A stretch of 57,199 nt of DNA from Neisseria sp. (GTDB lineage Bacteria > Pseudomonadota > Gammaproteobacteria > Burkholderiales > Neisseriaceae), in the NCBI RefSeq assembly GCF_030530745.1, contig NZ_JAUMUI010000016.1, positions 1 through 57,199 of the forward strand. The letters are read 5' to 3'. A program made the position numbers and the translations under genes. Of this stretch, positions 44,547 through 51,588 are shown piece after piece. The notes below the pieces were generated by a model, which worked only from the letters and a program-made list of their open reading frames with translations, was not told where the DNA came from and ran no database searches. Position 1 is the first letter of the stretch; each line of letters starts with the position of its first letter.

Positions 44547-46868
44547 TCAAAAACATTTGTTGTTTTCAGGCGGCTTCTTCACAAACCGCACCACCTGCTC
44601 CTGCGGCCCTGCCGCCGTTTCGGTTTTGGCCGCCGCCTGTTTGGCTTTTTTCTTCAGCGTGGCGACAACCTGCGGGCAGCGGGTAGTGTGGTGGTAGAGC
44701 ACCTGGCAGTGCAGGCACTGGATGCATTCGTTGGGGTTGATTTCGCCTTCGGGGTGAATGGCCTGCACCGGGCATTCGTTGGCGCAGAGCTGACAGGGGT
44801 TGCCGCACATATGGTAGCGGCGCAGCCAGTCGAAAATCCGCAGCCGCGCGGGAATGGCCATGGCCGCACCCAGCGGGCACAGGTAGCGGCAGAAAAAGCG
44901 TTCTATAAACAGCCCCGCAGCCAACAGTGCCGCCGCAAACAAAACCCACCACCATTCGCGCATAAATTTGAGGATGACCGCCGTTTTAAACGGCTCGATT
45001 TCAGAGAGCTGTTCGGCCAGCCCCAAGTCATACAGCGATACGCCGAACAGCACCATAAAAACCACGTATTTCAGGGCGGCCAGGCGGGTGTGCACGCCGA
45101 AAGGCACGTTGATCTGCTTTACGCCCAGTTTTTTGGCGATGCGGTTAGACAACTCCTGCATGGCGCCGAACGGGCACAGCCAGCCACAAAACGCGCCGCG
45201 GTTCCAAAACAGCAGCGACACCGCCGATGCGCTCCACAGGATGAACACAATCGGATCCATCAGAAAATAGTCCCAGCTGAAACCCGTGCGCAGCGAAGTG
45301 GTGAAGGTGAGCACGTTCACCACCGAAAGCTGGGCCTGCAGGTACCAGCCGATGAAAAACAGGCTGAATGCGAGGTAGGCCAGGCGGAAACGGTCGTAGA
45401 AAACGGGATAACGCGCCAGCGTGTCCTGAAAGAAAAACACCGCCGCCAGCACCAGCAGCGAAAACGACACTACGGCAATCTGCCATGCTTTGCCCGCCCA
45501 AACCTGTTTCCACAGGTGCGCCTGCGCACCGTTGTCTTCGGGGGCTGCGGCAGGATCGGCAGAGGCCGTCTGAACAGGTGCGGCCTCAGGCGGGATTTCC
45601 ACTGGCGGCGCATTCGGATCGTCAATATAGAAACCCGGCGGCAGTTCGTAATCCAAATCGGCGGTAACGAAGGCTTTGTCGTGTACGCCGGTGGTGCGCT
45701 GTATCACCAGCTGCGCCCGCCACGGCTCCGCACCGTCGAAACCGGCATCATCGGGCACGGTAAACAGCGATACTTCTTTAAACTGCGGCGCTCCGGCGGC
45801 TTCCAGAGCGGTCAATCGTTCGTGTTGTGCGTCGGTAAAGCGGAAGCTGGTGTCGCCCTGGATAATCTCGATGCGGTCGAAAATGCCGCCGCGCACATAG
45901 CCCGAACCTTTCCACGAATAACGCCCTTCGCCTGCAATCACCAATGCCGACTGATTCGGTTTCAGACGGCCTTGAAGGGCGTTCCAGCCCGCTTCGCCGA
46001 GCAGGCTTTTGCCGACGGCAGGCTGAGAGGCCAGCGCCACATACAAATCGACAAACACCGCATCGCCGGGGCCGGGTTCGGGTTGTTGTGCGGCTGCGGC
46101 TTTGCCGCCGGTTTCAAACAGTTTATTGGCTTCGTCTACGGTAAGGTGCAGCTTTGCCACCGCTTTCTGCGCCAGCAGTTCTTCCCACGAAAGCACGTCC
46201 TGCTTGTCGGGATTGACGGCGCGGCGCGGGCGGGAGGCTGCTGCCTGCGGTGCTGCCTGTGCGGTTTGGGACGCGGCACCCTGCGTTTCGTCAGATGCCG
46301 TCCGAACCACCCCTGCCGCCTGCGGCGTGCCGAGTTTGTAGGCGGCGGCAACGGCTTTAATGGAACGCTGGATGCTGTCGTTGATTACCATCAGCGTTAC
46401 CGTAGCGCCGCTGACGATATCGGAAGGCATGCTGCCGGGTTTGAGCGGTGATTTCACCAGGTTCAGACCCACATAATCCTGAATGAATTTGTCTACTTTC
46501 GACTGCGGGATACCGATCAGCACAATCGGCTCGTTGTGCGCCACCAGTTTGGCGCCGACGATTGTGCCGTCATTGGCCAGCGCCACCATCGTATCGATAG
46601 GCTTGCTCGAGTAGCCGCGCGTATTCACCACATCGGTGGTAATGTATACCAAGCCCAGCTGCTCCTGTCCTTTATAAACGCGGGCCGCCATCGGCTTGCC
46701 TTCCGGTTCGCCGTAACGGTCGGCATTCGGAAAGATTTCTGACGGCGGTATTTTTTTCAGAAATTCAGGCAGCCGTTCGGCGTATGCCGCGTCGGGAAAC
46801 AGCAGCAACACCAGTAAACCGAATATGCAGAGCCCGATCCGCACTCCACCCGAAAAAAAAGCAGACAT
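44547..46868 (-). CDS. nosR: NosR membrane flavo-iron-sulfur protein
   Basis: NosR passes electrons from the quinol pool to NosZ and is needed for its expression and activity. The 773-residue protein has a signal segment (about 8-30) and a periplasmic FMN-binding domain with SGATVT at 153-158 (T156 is the expected flavinylation site). Long Ala/Gln/Pro-rich linkers follow (about 190-230 and 395-425), then about six spans with two CxxxCP motifs (FCGWLCPFGA, FCRYLCPLGA) and a cytoplasmic two-cluster ferredoxin part (CGNPCQLCANECPV, CIQCLHCQVLYHH, CP). The frame is open throughout. The ATG at 46868 is preferred over one 27 bases upstream. A perfect FNR box drives it. Confidence 0.95.
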   Translation of the reverse strand: MSAFFSGGVRIGLCIFGLLVLLLFPDAAYAERLPEFLKKIPPSEIFPNADRYGEPEGKPMAARVYKGQEQLGLVYITTDVVNTRGYSSKPIDTMVALANDGTIVGAKLVAHNEPIVLIGIPQSKVDKFIQDYVGLNLVKSPLKPGSMPSDIVSGATVTLMVINDSIQRSIKAVAAAYKLGTPQAAGVVRTASDETQGAASQTAQAAPQAAASRPRRAVNPDKQDVLSWEELLAQKAVAKLHLTVDEANKLFETGGKAAAAQQPEPGPGDAVFVDLYVALASQPAVGKSLLGEAGWNALQGRLKPNQSALVIAGEGRYSWKGSGYVRGGIFDRIEIIQGDTSFRFTDAQHERLTALEAAGAPQFKEVSLFTVPDDAGFDGAEPWRAQLVIQRTTGVHDKAFVTADLDYELPPGFYIDDPNAPPVEIPPEAAPVQTASADPAAAPEDNGAQAHLWKQVWAGKAWQIAVVSFSLLVLAAVFFFQDTLARYPVFYDRFRLAYLAFSLFFIGWYLQAQLSVVNVLTFTTSLRTGFSWDYFLMDPIVFILWSASAVSLLFWNRGAFCGWLCPFGAMQELSNRIAKKLGVKQINVPFGVHTRLAALKYVVFMVLFGVSLYDLGLAEQLSEIEPFKTAVILKFMREWWWVLFAAALLAAGLFIERFFCRYLCPLGAAMAIPARLRIFDWLRRYHMCGNPCQLCANECPVQAIHPEGEINPNECIQCLHCQVLYHHTTRCPQVVATLKKKAKQAAAKTETAAGPQEQVVRFVKKPPENNKCF

Positions 46869-46895
46869 AACGTCCCCATTACCCGATGCTTTCAA

Positions 46896-46944
46896 ATATG
46901 TACATTATATGAATCTTTGTTGGCATTTGTTTGATTTAAATCAA
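46896..46944 (-). promoter_or_regulatory. FNR-dependent class II promoter of nosR
   Basis: TTGATTTAAATCAA at 46931-46944 is a perfect FNR box. On the minus strand a perfect TATAAT (46909-46904) follows, with 31 bases between the two centres. That places the box at about -41.5, the classic site for FNR activation at low oxygen, with transcription starting near 46896. Confidence 0.9.
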
Positions 46945-47397
46945 GAAGCACAATATTCCATATTTTTATCTGTGAAAAGTTTGTTAATAAATAATCAATA
47001 ATATCAAATGGTTTAAAGTAAACTGAAAAACAAACAGGCCGTCTGCCTTAATCAATGTGCAATGCCTGCGGGAAATGCCGCCGGTGCAAGATTTTTATAT
47101 TTTCTTTTTTTAAAACAGTTGGTTTTTAATTGGTCGGTATCTTTAAGAATTAAAGATTCGGAAAATTTGAACGTTTTTCAGAAAGAAGGGCGGCCAACTC
47201 CGCCGGTATGAAGATTTCAGTCTTTGTTCGGCCTGAAAGCGATATTGTGATATAAAGGCCGTCTGAAAATGAAAATACCGTTATTTTGTTTACTGGGGAG
47301 TGCCGGCATCCTGCACGGCGGCTGCTTGATCAAAAAGCCGTTTCGCCGGCCGATGCCGGCATACCTTGGAACTGATGGATTACAGAGAGGTTTTTTT
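46945..47397. other. intergenic region between nosR and the DUF3108 gene
   Basis: The region is AT-rich next to nosR. It contains a DUS-like GGCCGTCTGCC (47038) and a full DUS (47257). A perfect dyad ATCTTTAA, GAA, TTAAAGAT at 47139-47157 could be an operator. The open frame from 47269 is continuous with the DUF3108 gene but has no ribosome site and is taken as leader. No other gene is seen. Confidence 0.5.
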
Positions 47398-48075
47398 ATG
47401 ATGAAAAAATTCAGTTTCAGCATACCGTTTCTGGCCGCGGCTGCAATTTCAACCGCTTCCGTATCGGCCGCACCGCTTCCGCAGTCGGCAGAGCTGCACT
47501 ACACCGGCAACTACGGCATTCCCGCCGTGATGACCTTCACCCGCAGCGGCAGCCGCTATAAAGTGGTTTCCAACATCAAAGTGCCGCTTTACAGCATACG
47601 CTTCGAATCAGGCGGAACCGTTTCCGGCAGCCGCCTGATTCCGTCTTACTATCAAGACGTGCGCGGCGGCAAACCTTATGCCGGTGCCAAATTCGGCGGC
47701 GGCAAAATCAGCTACGGCAAGGCAGGGCAGCAGCAGACCCGGGCCGCTTCGGGCACCACCATGGATTTGTTCACCCTCGCTTGGCAGCTTGCCGCCGCCG
47801 ACGGCAAGCTGCCGCCCGGCCTTAATGTAACCAACGGTAAAAAAATCTACCCGGTCAGCGGCCTGACCCGCACCGGCAGCGGCAGCTATAAAATTGCAGG
47901 CAGCAGCACCCCCGTCAACAAATACCGCCTGCGGCGCGGCGACAGCACCGTCAATTACGCCTTTGCTCCCGAGCTGGGCAATATTCCCGTGCAAATCAGC
48001 TACACCGACGAGGGCAAAACCTATAACCTGAAGCTTACCAAGGCGAAAATCAACGGCCGGGCGGTGCAAAAATAA
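47398..48075 (+). CDS. DUF3108 family exported protein
   Basis: The 225-residue protein has a signal peptide (MMKKFSFSIPFLAAAAISTA, cut near residue 25 after VSA). The mature beta-rich domain has the DUF3108 pattern ELHYTGNYGIPAVMTFTRSGSRYKV, then YSIRFESGGTVSGSRLIPSYYQ and a C-terminal DSTVNYAFAPELGNIPVQISY. The function of the family is not known; members are periplasmic or envelope proteins. AGAGAGG seven bases before the ATG at 47398 sets the start. It is followed by a DUS-pair hairpin and then hpnC. Confidence 0.85.
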   Translation: MMKKFSFSIPFLAAAAISTASVSAAPLPQSAELHYTGNYGIPAVMTFTRSGSRYKVVSNIKVPLYSIRFESGGTVSGSRLIPSYYQDVRGGKPYAGAKFGGGKISYGKAGQQQTRAASGTTMDLFTLAWQLAAADGKLPPGLNVTNGKKIYPVSGLTRTGSGSYKIAGSSTPVNKYRLRRGDSTVNYAFAPELGNIPVQISYTDEGKTYNLKLTKAKINGRAVQK

Positions 48076-48097
48076 AAATACAGCCTCCTTGTTTGCA

Positions 48098-48142
48098 GGC
48101 CGTCTGAAAGAATATGCCGCTTTTCATTTTTCAGACGGCCTC
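48098..48142 (+). terminator. DUS-pair terminator after the DUF3108 gene
   Basis: AGGCCGTCTGAAA and TTTCAGACGGCCT pair around an 18-base loop. It lies 22 bases past the stop and before hpnC. Confidence 0.7.
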
Positions 48143-48187
48143 AAAGCTTTTTCTGCCATTGAACGGATTTTTAGAAAGAACACCGGT

Positions 48188-49003
48188 ATGCCGGCCAACC
48201 ATTATGAAAACTTCCCCGTCGGTTCGATTGTGCTGCCGCGCCGCCTGCGCAAGCCCACTCATGCCGTTTATGCCTTTGCCCGAACTGCCGACGATATTGC
48301 CGACGAAGGCAGTGCAACCGATGCCGAACGCCTGCACGGCTTGGACGGCCTGCGCGCCGAATTAGACAGAACCGGCCGCGGCGAAACGCCTCAAACCGCT
48401 TTGGTTCAGCGTTTGCAGGCCGAAGCGCTGCAACCTTTCGGCCTGCCTTTGCAGCCGTTTTACGACCTGCTTTCCGCATTCGGGCAGGACGTGCGGCAGA
48501 AGCGTTATCAGAATTTCGGCGAGCTGGTGGATTATTGCCGCCGTTCCGCCAACCCCGTGGGCCGCATCATGCTCCACCTTTACGGCGAACACGATCCTTT
48601 GAGCAAGGCGCAGAGCGACGGCATCTGCACCGCGCTGCAACTGGTTAATTTCTGGCAGGATGTGGCCGTAGACTGGCAAAAAGGACGCGTGTATATCCCG
48701 CAGGACGATTTGCAGAAATTCGGCGTGAGCGAGGCGCAGATTGCCGAGGGCAGGGCGGATTTCGCTTTTCAGCGGCTGATGGCCTATGAATGCGGGCGCG
48801 CCCATAAAATGCTCAAGGCCGGTTCGCCGCTGGCCAAAACGCTTAAAGGACGGATGGGGCTGGAACTGCGTATGATCGTTCTCGGTGCGCAGCAGGTTCT
48901 GCACAAACTCGAAACCAACCGCTACGACGTGTTCAACCGCCGCCCTGTGCTGGAAGCCAGAGACTGGTGGGTGGTGGTGAAGCGGGCGCTGCTGAAGAAA
49001 TAG
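48188..49003 (+). CDS. hpnC: squalene/phytoene synthase family protein, HpnC-like
   Basis: The 271-residue protein is a trans-isoprenyl head-to-head synthase. It begins MPANHYENFPVGSIVLPRRL, a pattern typical of HpnC, which in hopanoid bacteria converts presqualene diphosphate to hydroxysqualene. The first Asp-rich motif is ADDIADE (near 34-40) and the second FWQDVAVDWQKGRVYIP (near 156), with RSANPVGRIML between. The ATG at 48188 is chosen by the family start; no strong ribosome site is visible. No hpnD, hpnE or squalene-hopene cyclase gene is nearby, so its product in this organism is uncertain. A hairpin with a T run follows. Confidence 0.85.
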   Translation: MPANHYENFPVGSIVLPRRLRKPTHAVYAFARTADDIADEGSATDAERLHGLDGLRAELDRTGRGETPQTALVQRLQAEALQPFGLPLQPFYDLLSAFGQDVRQKRYQNFGELVDYCRRSANPVGRIMLHLYGEHDPLSKAQSDGICTALQLVNFWQDVAVDWQKGRVYIPQDDLQKFGVSEAQIAEGRADFAFQRLMAYECGRAHKMLKAGSPLAKTLKGRMGLELRMIVLGAQQVLHKLETNRYDVFNRRPVLEARDWWVVVKRALLKK

Positions 49004-49015
49004 CTTTGAAAAAAT

Positions 49016-49048
49016 CAAAGAAAGCGCCTTTGGCGTTTCTTTTTTATT
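49016..49048 (+). terminator. terminator of hpnC
   Basis: AGAAAGCGCC, loop TTT, GGCGTTTCT form a stem with one bulge, followed by a T run. Confidence 0.8.
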
Positions 49049-49285
49049 TTAATGTAATGGAAATCCTGCATCTGAAACATTTTATGGCCTGCGGCGGTTT
49101 TCCGGGCGGGAAAACGGGGGCGGTATGCGCAGCCGCCCGAGGTCTGCTTTGCGGGGCAGGCACGGCGGGGCAGGAATCCGAAAACGGGCTGGATAAGTAA
49201 GGCTGCTTTGTTATAAAATGTAGCGGAACTCAGGTAAGCAAGAAATTGCTTGTTTTTTTAATTTTCATGTTAAGAGGAAAACGAA

Positions 49286-49510
49286 ATGTTCCCCGAATAC
49301 CGCGATTTGATTTCTAAATTAAAACAAGAAGACGGCCATTTCGCCCGTTTGTTTGACGAGCATAACGAGCTGGACGACAAAATCACCGGCCTGACCAACA
49401 ACCCGGTTACCGAGGGCTTGAACGAAATCGAAGAGCTGAAAAAACAGAAACTGCATCTGAAAGACCAACTGTATGCGATTTTGCTGAAAGCCGACAAAGG
49501 AGGCAGATAA
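49286..49510 (+). CDS. DUF465 (YdcH-like) small helical protein
   Basis: The 74-residue protein has the DUF465 pattern MFPEYRDLISKLKQEDGHFA, then FDEHNELDDKI and LKKQKLHLKDQLYAILLK. It is predicted to be an all-helical hairpin. The family is widespread in proteobacteria, with no settled function. AGAGGAAAACGAA before the ATG is a ribosome site. It is monocistronic, with a DUS-pair terminator 13 bases after the stop. Confidence 0.92.
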   Translation: MFPEYRDLISKLKQEDGHFARLFDEHNELDDKITGLTNNPVTEGLNEIEELKKQKLHLKDQLYAILLKADKGGR

Positions 49511-49522
49511 GCATTATCGGGC

Positions 49523-49556
49523 AAGGCCGTCTGAAACATGTTTTTCAGACGGCCTT
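49523..49556 (+). terminator. DUS-pair terminator after the DUF465 gene
   Basis: Fourteen-bp perfect arms (AAGGCCGTCTGAAA and complement) with a 6-base loop, followed by TTTG. Confidence 0.85.
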
Positions 49557-49569
49557 TTGCCGTTTGAGG

Positions 49570-49651
49570 CCTTTGCAAAACCGTCAGATGTGGATGCGGT
49601 TCAAGGCGCAACAGCACAGCGAATGCGCCGCATCTGACGGTTTTGCAAAGG
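49570..49651. repeat. 82-base miniature element with 21-bp perfect terminal inverted repeats
   Basis: The ends CCTTTGCAAAACCGTCAGAT+G and their exact complement flank a 40-base core containing GTTCAAGGCGCAACAGC. The outer CCTTTGCAAAA resembles, from memory, the ends of neisserial IS5-family elements such as IS1106. There is no coding capacity. It abuts the 3' end of the cupin gene, so it could also act as its terminator. Confidence 0.75.
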
Positions 49652-49658
49652 TTTCCGT

Positions 49659-49997
49659 TTACAGGCAGCAGCTGCCGAAACGCAGTTTTTTGCTGAATAC
49701 CAGTTCGTGTGTGAGTTGTTTTACCACCAAAATATTGGTGCGGTCTTCCAGCGCGCGGATACTGTGTGCCTCGTGCGGTTCCAAACGCACCACCTGAAGC
49801 CCGCGGGTGTCGAGGGTTTCTTTTCCGGCGGTGATTCGCGCGCTGCCGTTGAGCACAATCAAAAGCACGATGGCATCGGTTTCGTAAACGGGGATTTCAT
49901 TGCCGCATTGCAGCGAAAGCTGCACGAGCTGCTGATCGTTGTCTTCGGCGATTACGCCGCCGATAAGGGCTAGAGGATCCAAGGAATATTGTTTCAT
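49659..49997 (-). CDS. small cupin-domain protein
   Basis: The 112-residue protein is a single cupin barrel: IPVYETDAIVLLIVLNGSARITAGKETLDTRG forms the first motif region and LEPHEAHSIRALEDRTNILVV the second. Possible metal ligands are fewer than in enzymatic cupins (two His in EPHEAHSI), so a binding role is possible. It ends FGSCCL, with a terminal Cys pair. The specific function is unknown. It is a single gene, divergent from waaF across a region that contains a Correia-like element. Confidence 0.8.
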   Translation of the reverse strand: MKQYSLDPLALIGGVIAEDNDQQLVQLSLQCGNEIPVYETDAIVLLIVLNGSARITAGKETLDTRGLQVVRLEPHEAHSIRALEDRTNILVVKQLTHELVFSKKLRFGSCCL

Positions 49998-50110
49998 GGC
50001 GTCGGTTTTCTGTGAAATTTAATTACGCCGACCATTATAAAACCGCCGCAAACGACGGGCGCGTTTTTTCAGACGGCCTTTTGATATAAGGCAAAGGCAC
50101 GGCTTTGCAG

Positions 50111-50219
50111 TATTAGTAAATCCACTTAATTTCCATTACGGCGTTGCTGCGCCTTGCCGTACTATTTGTACTGTCTGCGGCTTGCTGCCTTGTACTGAAA
50201 ATTAATTGGATTCACTATA
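50111..50219. repeat. Correia-like element upstream of waaF
   Basis: The element runs from TATTAGTAAATCCACTTAAT to ATTAATTGGATTCACTATA with the standard core (CCGTACTATTTGTACTGTCT). The 50-base core is identical, in reverse complement, to that of the copy near lpxH. Its right end lies 43 bases from the waaF start, so promoter sequences at the element end could drive waaF. Confidence 0.88.
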
Positions 50220-50262
50220 CAATACGCGCCATCTTCAAATACTCCAAACCATGCCGATAACC

Positions 50263-51273
50263 ATGCCGAAAAAAATCCTGATTATTTCCCCCAGCTGGAT
50301 AGGCGACTGCGTGATGACGCAGCCGCTCTGCCGCCGCCTGCGCGAGCTGCACCCCGGAGCCGTTATCGACGTGTTCGCCCCCAAATGGTCGATGGCCGTG
50401 TTCGAGCGTATGCCCGAAATCAGCGAAATCATCGAAAACCCGTTCGGCCACGGCGCGCTGGAACTGAAAAAACGCTGGCAGACGGGGCGGCAGTTGGGGA
50501 AGCGCGGCTATGATCAGGTTATCGTGCTGCCCGGCTCGCTCAAGTCGGCCCTGATTGCGGCGGCTACCGGCATCAGGCAGCGCACGGGCTATGTGGGCGA
50601 ATCGCGCTATCTGCTGCTTAACGATATCCGCAAACTCGATAAAGCTGCGCTGCCGCTGATGGTTGACCGCTATACCGCACTGGCTTATCCCGCCCAAGCC
50701 GGATTCAACGGCTGTTCGGATAATCCGCAATTGCAAATCAATGCCGCCGGCCGGGCTGCCGCACTGGCCGGACACGGTTTAAACACAGCCAAACCCGTTC
50801 TGGCTTTCTGTCCGGGGGCCGAATACGGCCCCGCCAAACGCTGGCCTGCCCGCCACTTTGCCGAACTGGCCCGCCGCTATGCCCGATCGGGCTGGCAGGT
50901 TTGGCTGTTCGGCTCGCAAAAAGACTTTGAAACCGCAGAAGAAATCAACACGCTTTCAGACGGCCTCTGCATCAATTTGTGCGGTAAAACCAGCCTTGCG
51001 GAAGCCATCGATTTATTGTCCTGCGCTGAAGCCGTGGTCTGCAACGACAGCGGCCTGATGCATCTGGCGGCCGCTTTGGGGCGCAGGCTGGCGGCAGTAT
51101 ACGGATCGTCCAGCGCAGATCACACACCGCCGTTAAGTGATAATGCCGCCACCGTCAGCCTGAATTTAGACTGCTCACCCTGTTTCAAGCGCGAATGCCC
51201 GCTGGGGCATACCGACTGTTTGAACAAGCTTGCGCCTGATTTGGTGGAGCAGGCTTTAAAATTGCCGGAATAG
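50263..51273 (+). CDS. waaF: ADP-heptose:LPS heptosyltransferase II
   Basis: WaaF (RfaF) adds the second heptose to the lipooligosaccharide inner core at the inner membrane. The 336-residue GT9-family protein begins MPKKILIISPSWIGDCVMTQ and has FAPKWSMAVFERMPEI, VIVLPGSLKSAL, FCPGAEYGPAKRWPARHFAEL near residue 185, VCNDSGLMHLAAALG near 263 and the C-terminal cysteine cluster CSPCFKRECPLGHTDC. The ATG at 50263 matches the usual neisserial start and length; upstream in-frame ATGs lie in the leader. The gene is monocistronic, with a Correia-like element at its promoter. Confidence 0.95.
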   Translation: MPKKILIISPSWIGDCVMTQPLCRRLRELHPGAVIDVFAPKWSMAVFERMPEISEIIENPFGHGALELKKRWQTGRQLGKRGYDQVIVLPGSLKSALIAAATGIRQRTGYVGESRYLLLNDIRKLDKAALPLMVDRYTALAYPAQAGFNGCSDNPQLQINAAGRAAALAGHGLNTAKPVLAFCPGAEYGPAKRWPARHFAELARRYARSGWQVWLFGSQKDFETAEEINTLSDGLCINLCGKTSLAEAIDLLSCAEAVVCNDSGLMHLAAALGRRLAAVYGSSSADHTPPLSDNAATVSLNLDCSPCFKRECPLGHTDCLNKLAPDLVEQALKLPE

Positions 51274-51588
51274 GCCGGAGTCTGTAAATTTGTTTCACTG
51301 TAAATTATGAGGCCGTCTGAAAGGTGCAGTGCCGTTGCTGCGTTCCGAACAGGGTGTGCTTTACCGGATGCATGTTTATCGGGCAAAGCCGGCGGAGAAA
51401 GGCATGGTGCAAAGTATGTCGCGCAAAGGCACGTAGGGACAATGCGCGGTTAAATTTAAAAAAGCTGAGTCCTGTTGCCTACAGAATTCAGCTTTGAATA
51501 GGCTGTTTGAGAACGGTTCTTAACTTGTCCGAATTTTTGTGGACAGTTCGTAGTTTTCAGACGGCCTCCGGCTTTCCGTATACGCGCT
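51274..51588. other. 315-base region between waaF and purK
   Basis: The region contains one DUS (51310) that is not paired, the purK terminator at 51455-51495, and a second DUS at 51557. The sequence TGTTTGAGAACGGTTCTTAA near 51506 may be an insertion-sequence remnant but is too short to assign. No gene is seen. Confidence 0.5.
51455..51495 (-). terminator. terminator of purK
   Basis: Read on the minus strand, AAGCTGA pairs with TCAGCTT around an inner CTGT/ACAG stem, followed by six T. It lies about 95 bases after the purK stop. Confidence 0.7.

Noticed and set aside
44481-46451. 656-codon open frame on the + strand opposite nosR
   Set aside because: It is a shadow of the GC-rich nosR gene; low-complexity translation and no family pattern, while nosR is clear.
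48967-49200. 77-codon frame after hpnC
   Set aside because: It overlaps the hpnC end and its terminator and has no start signal.
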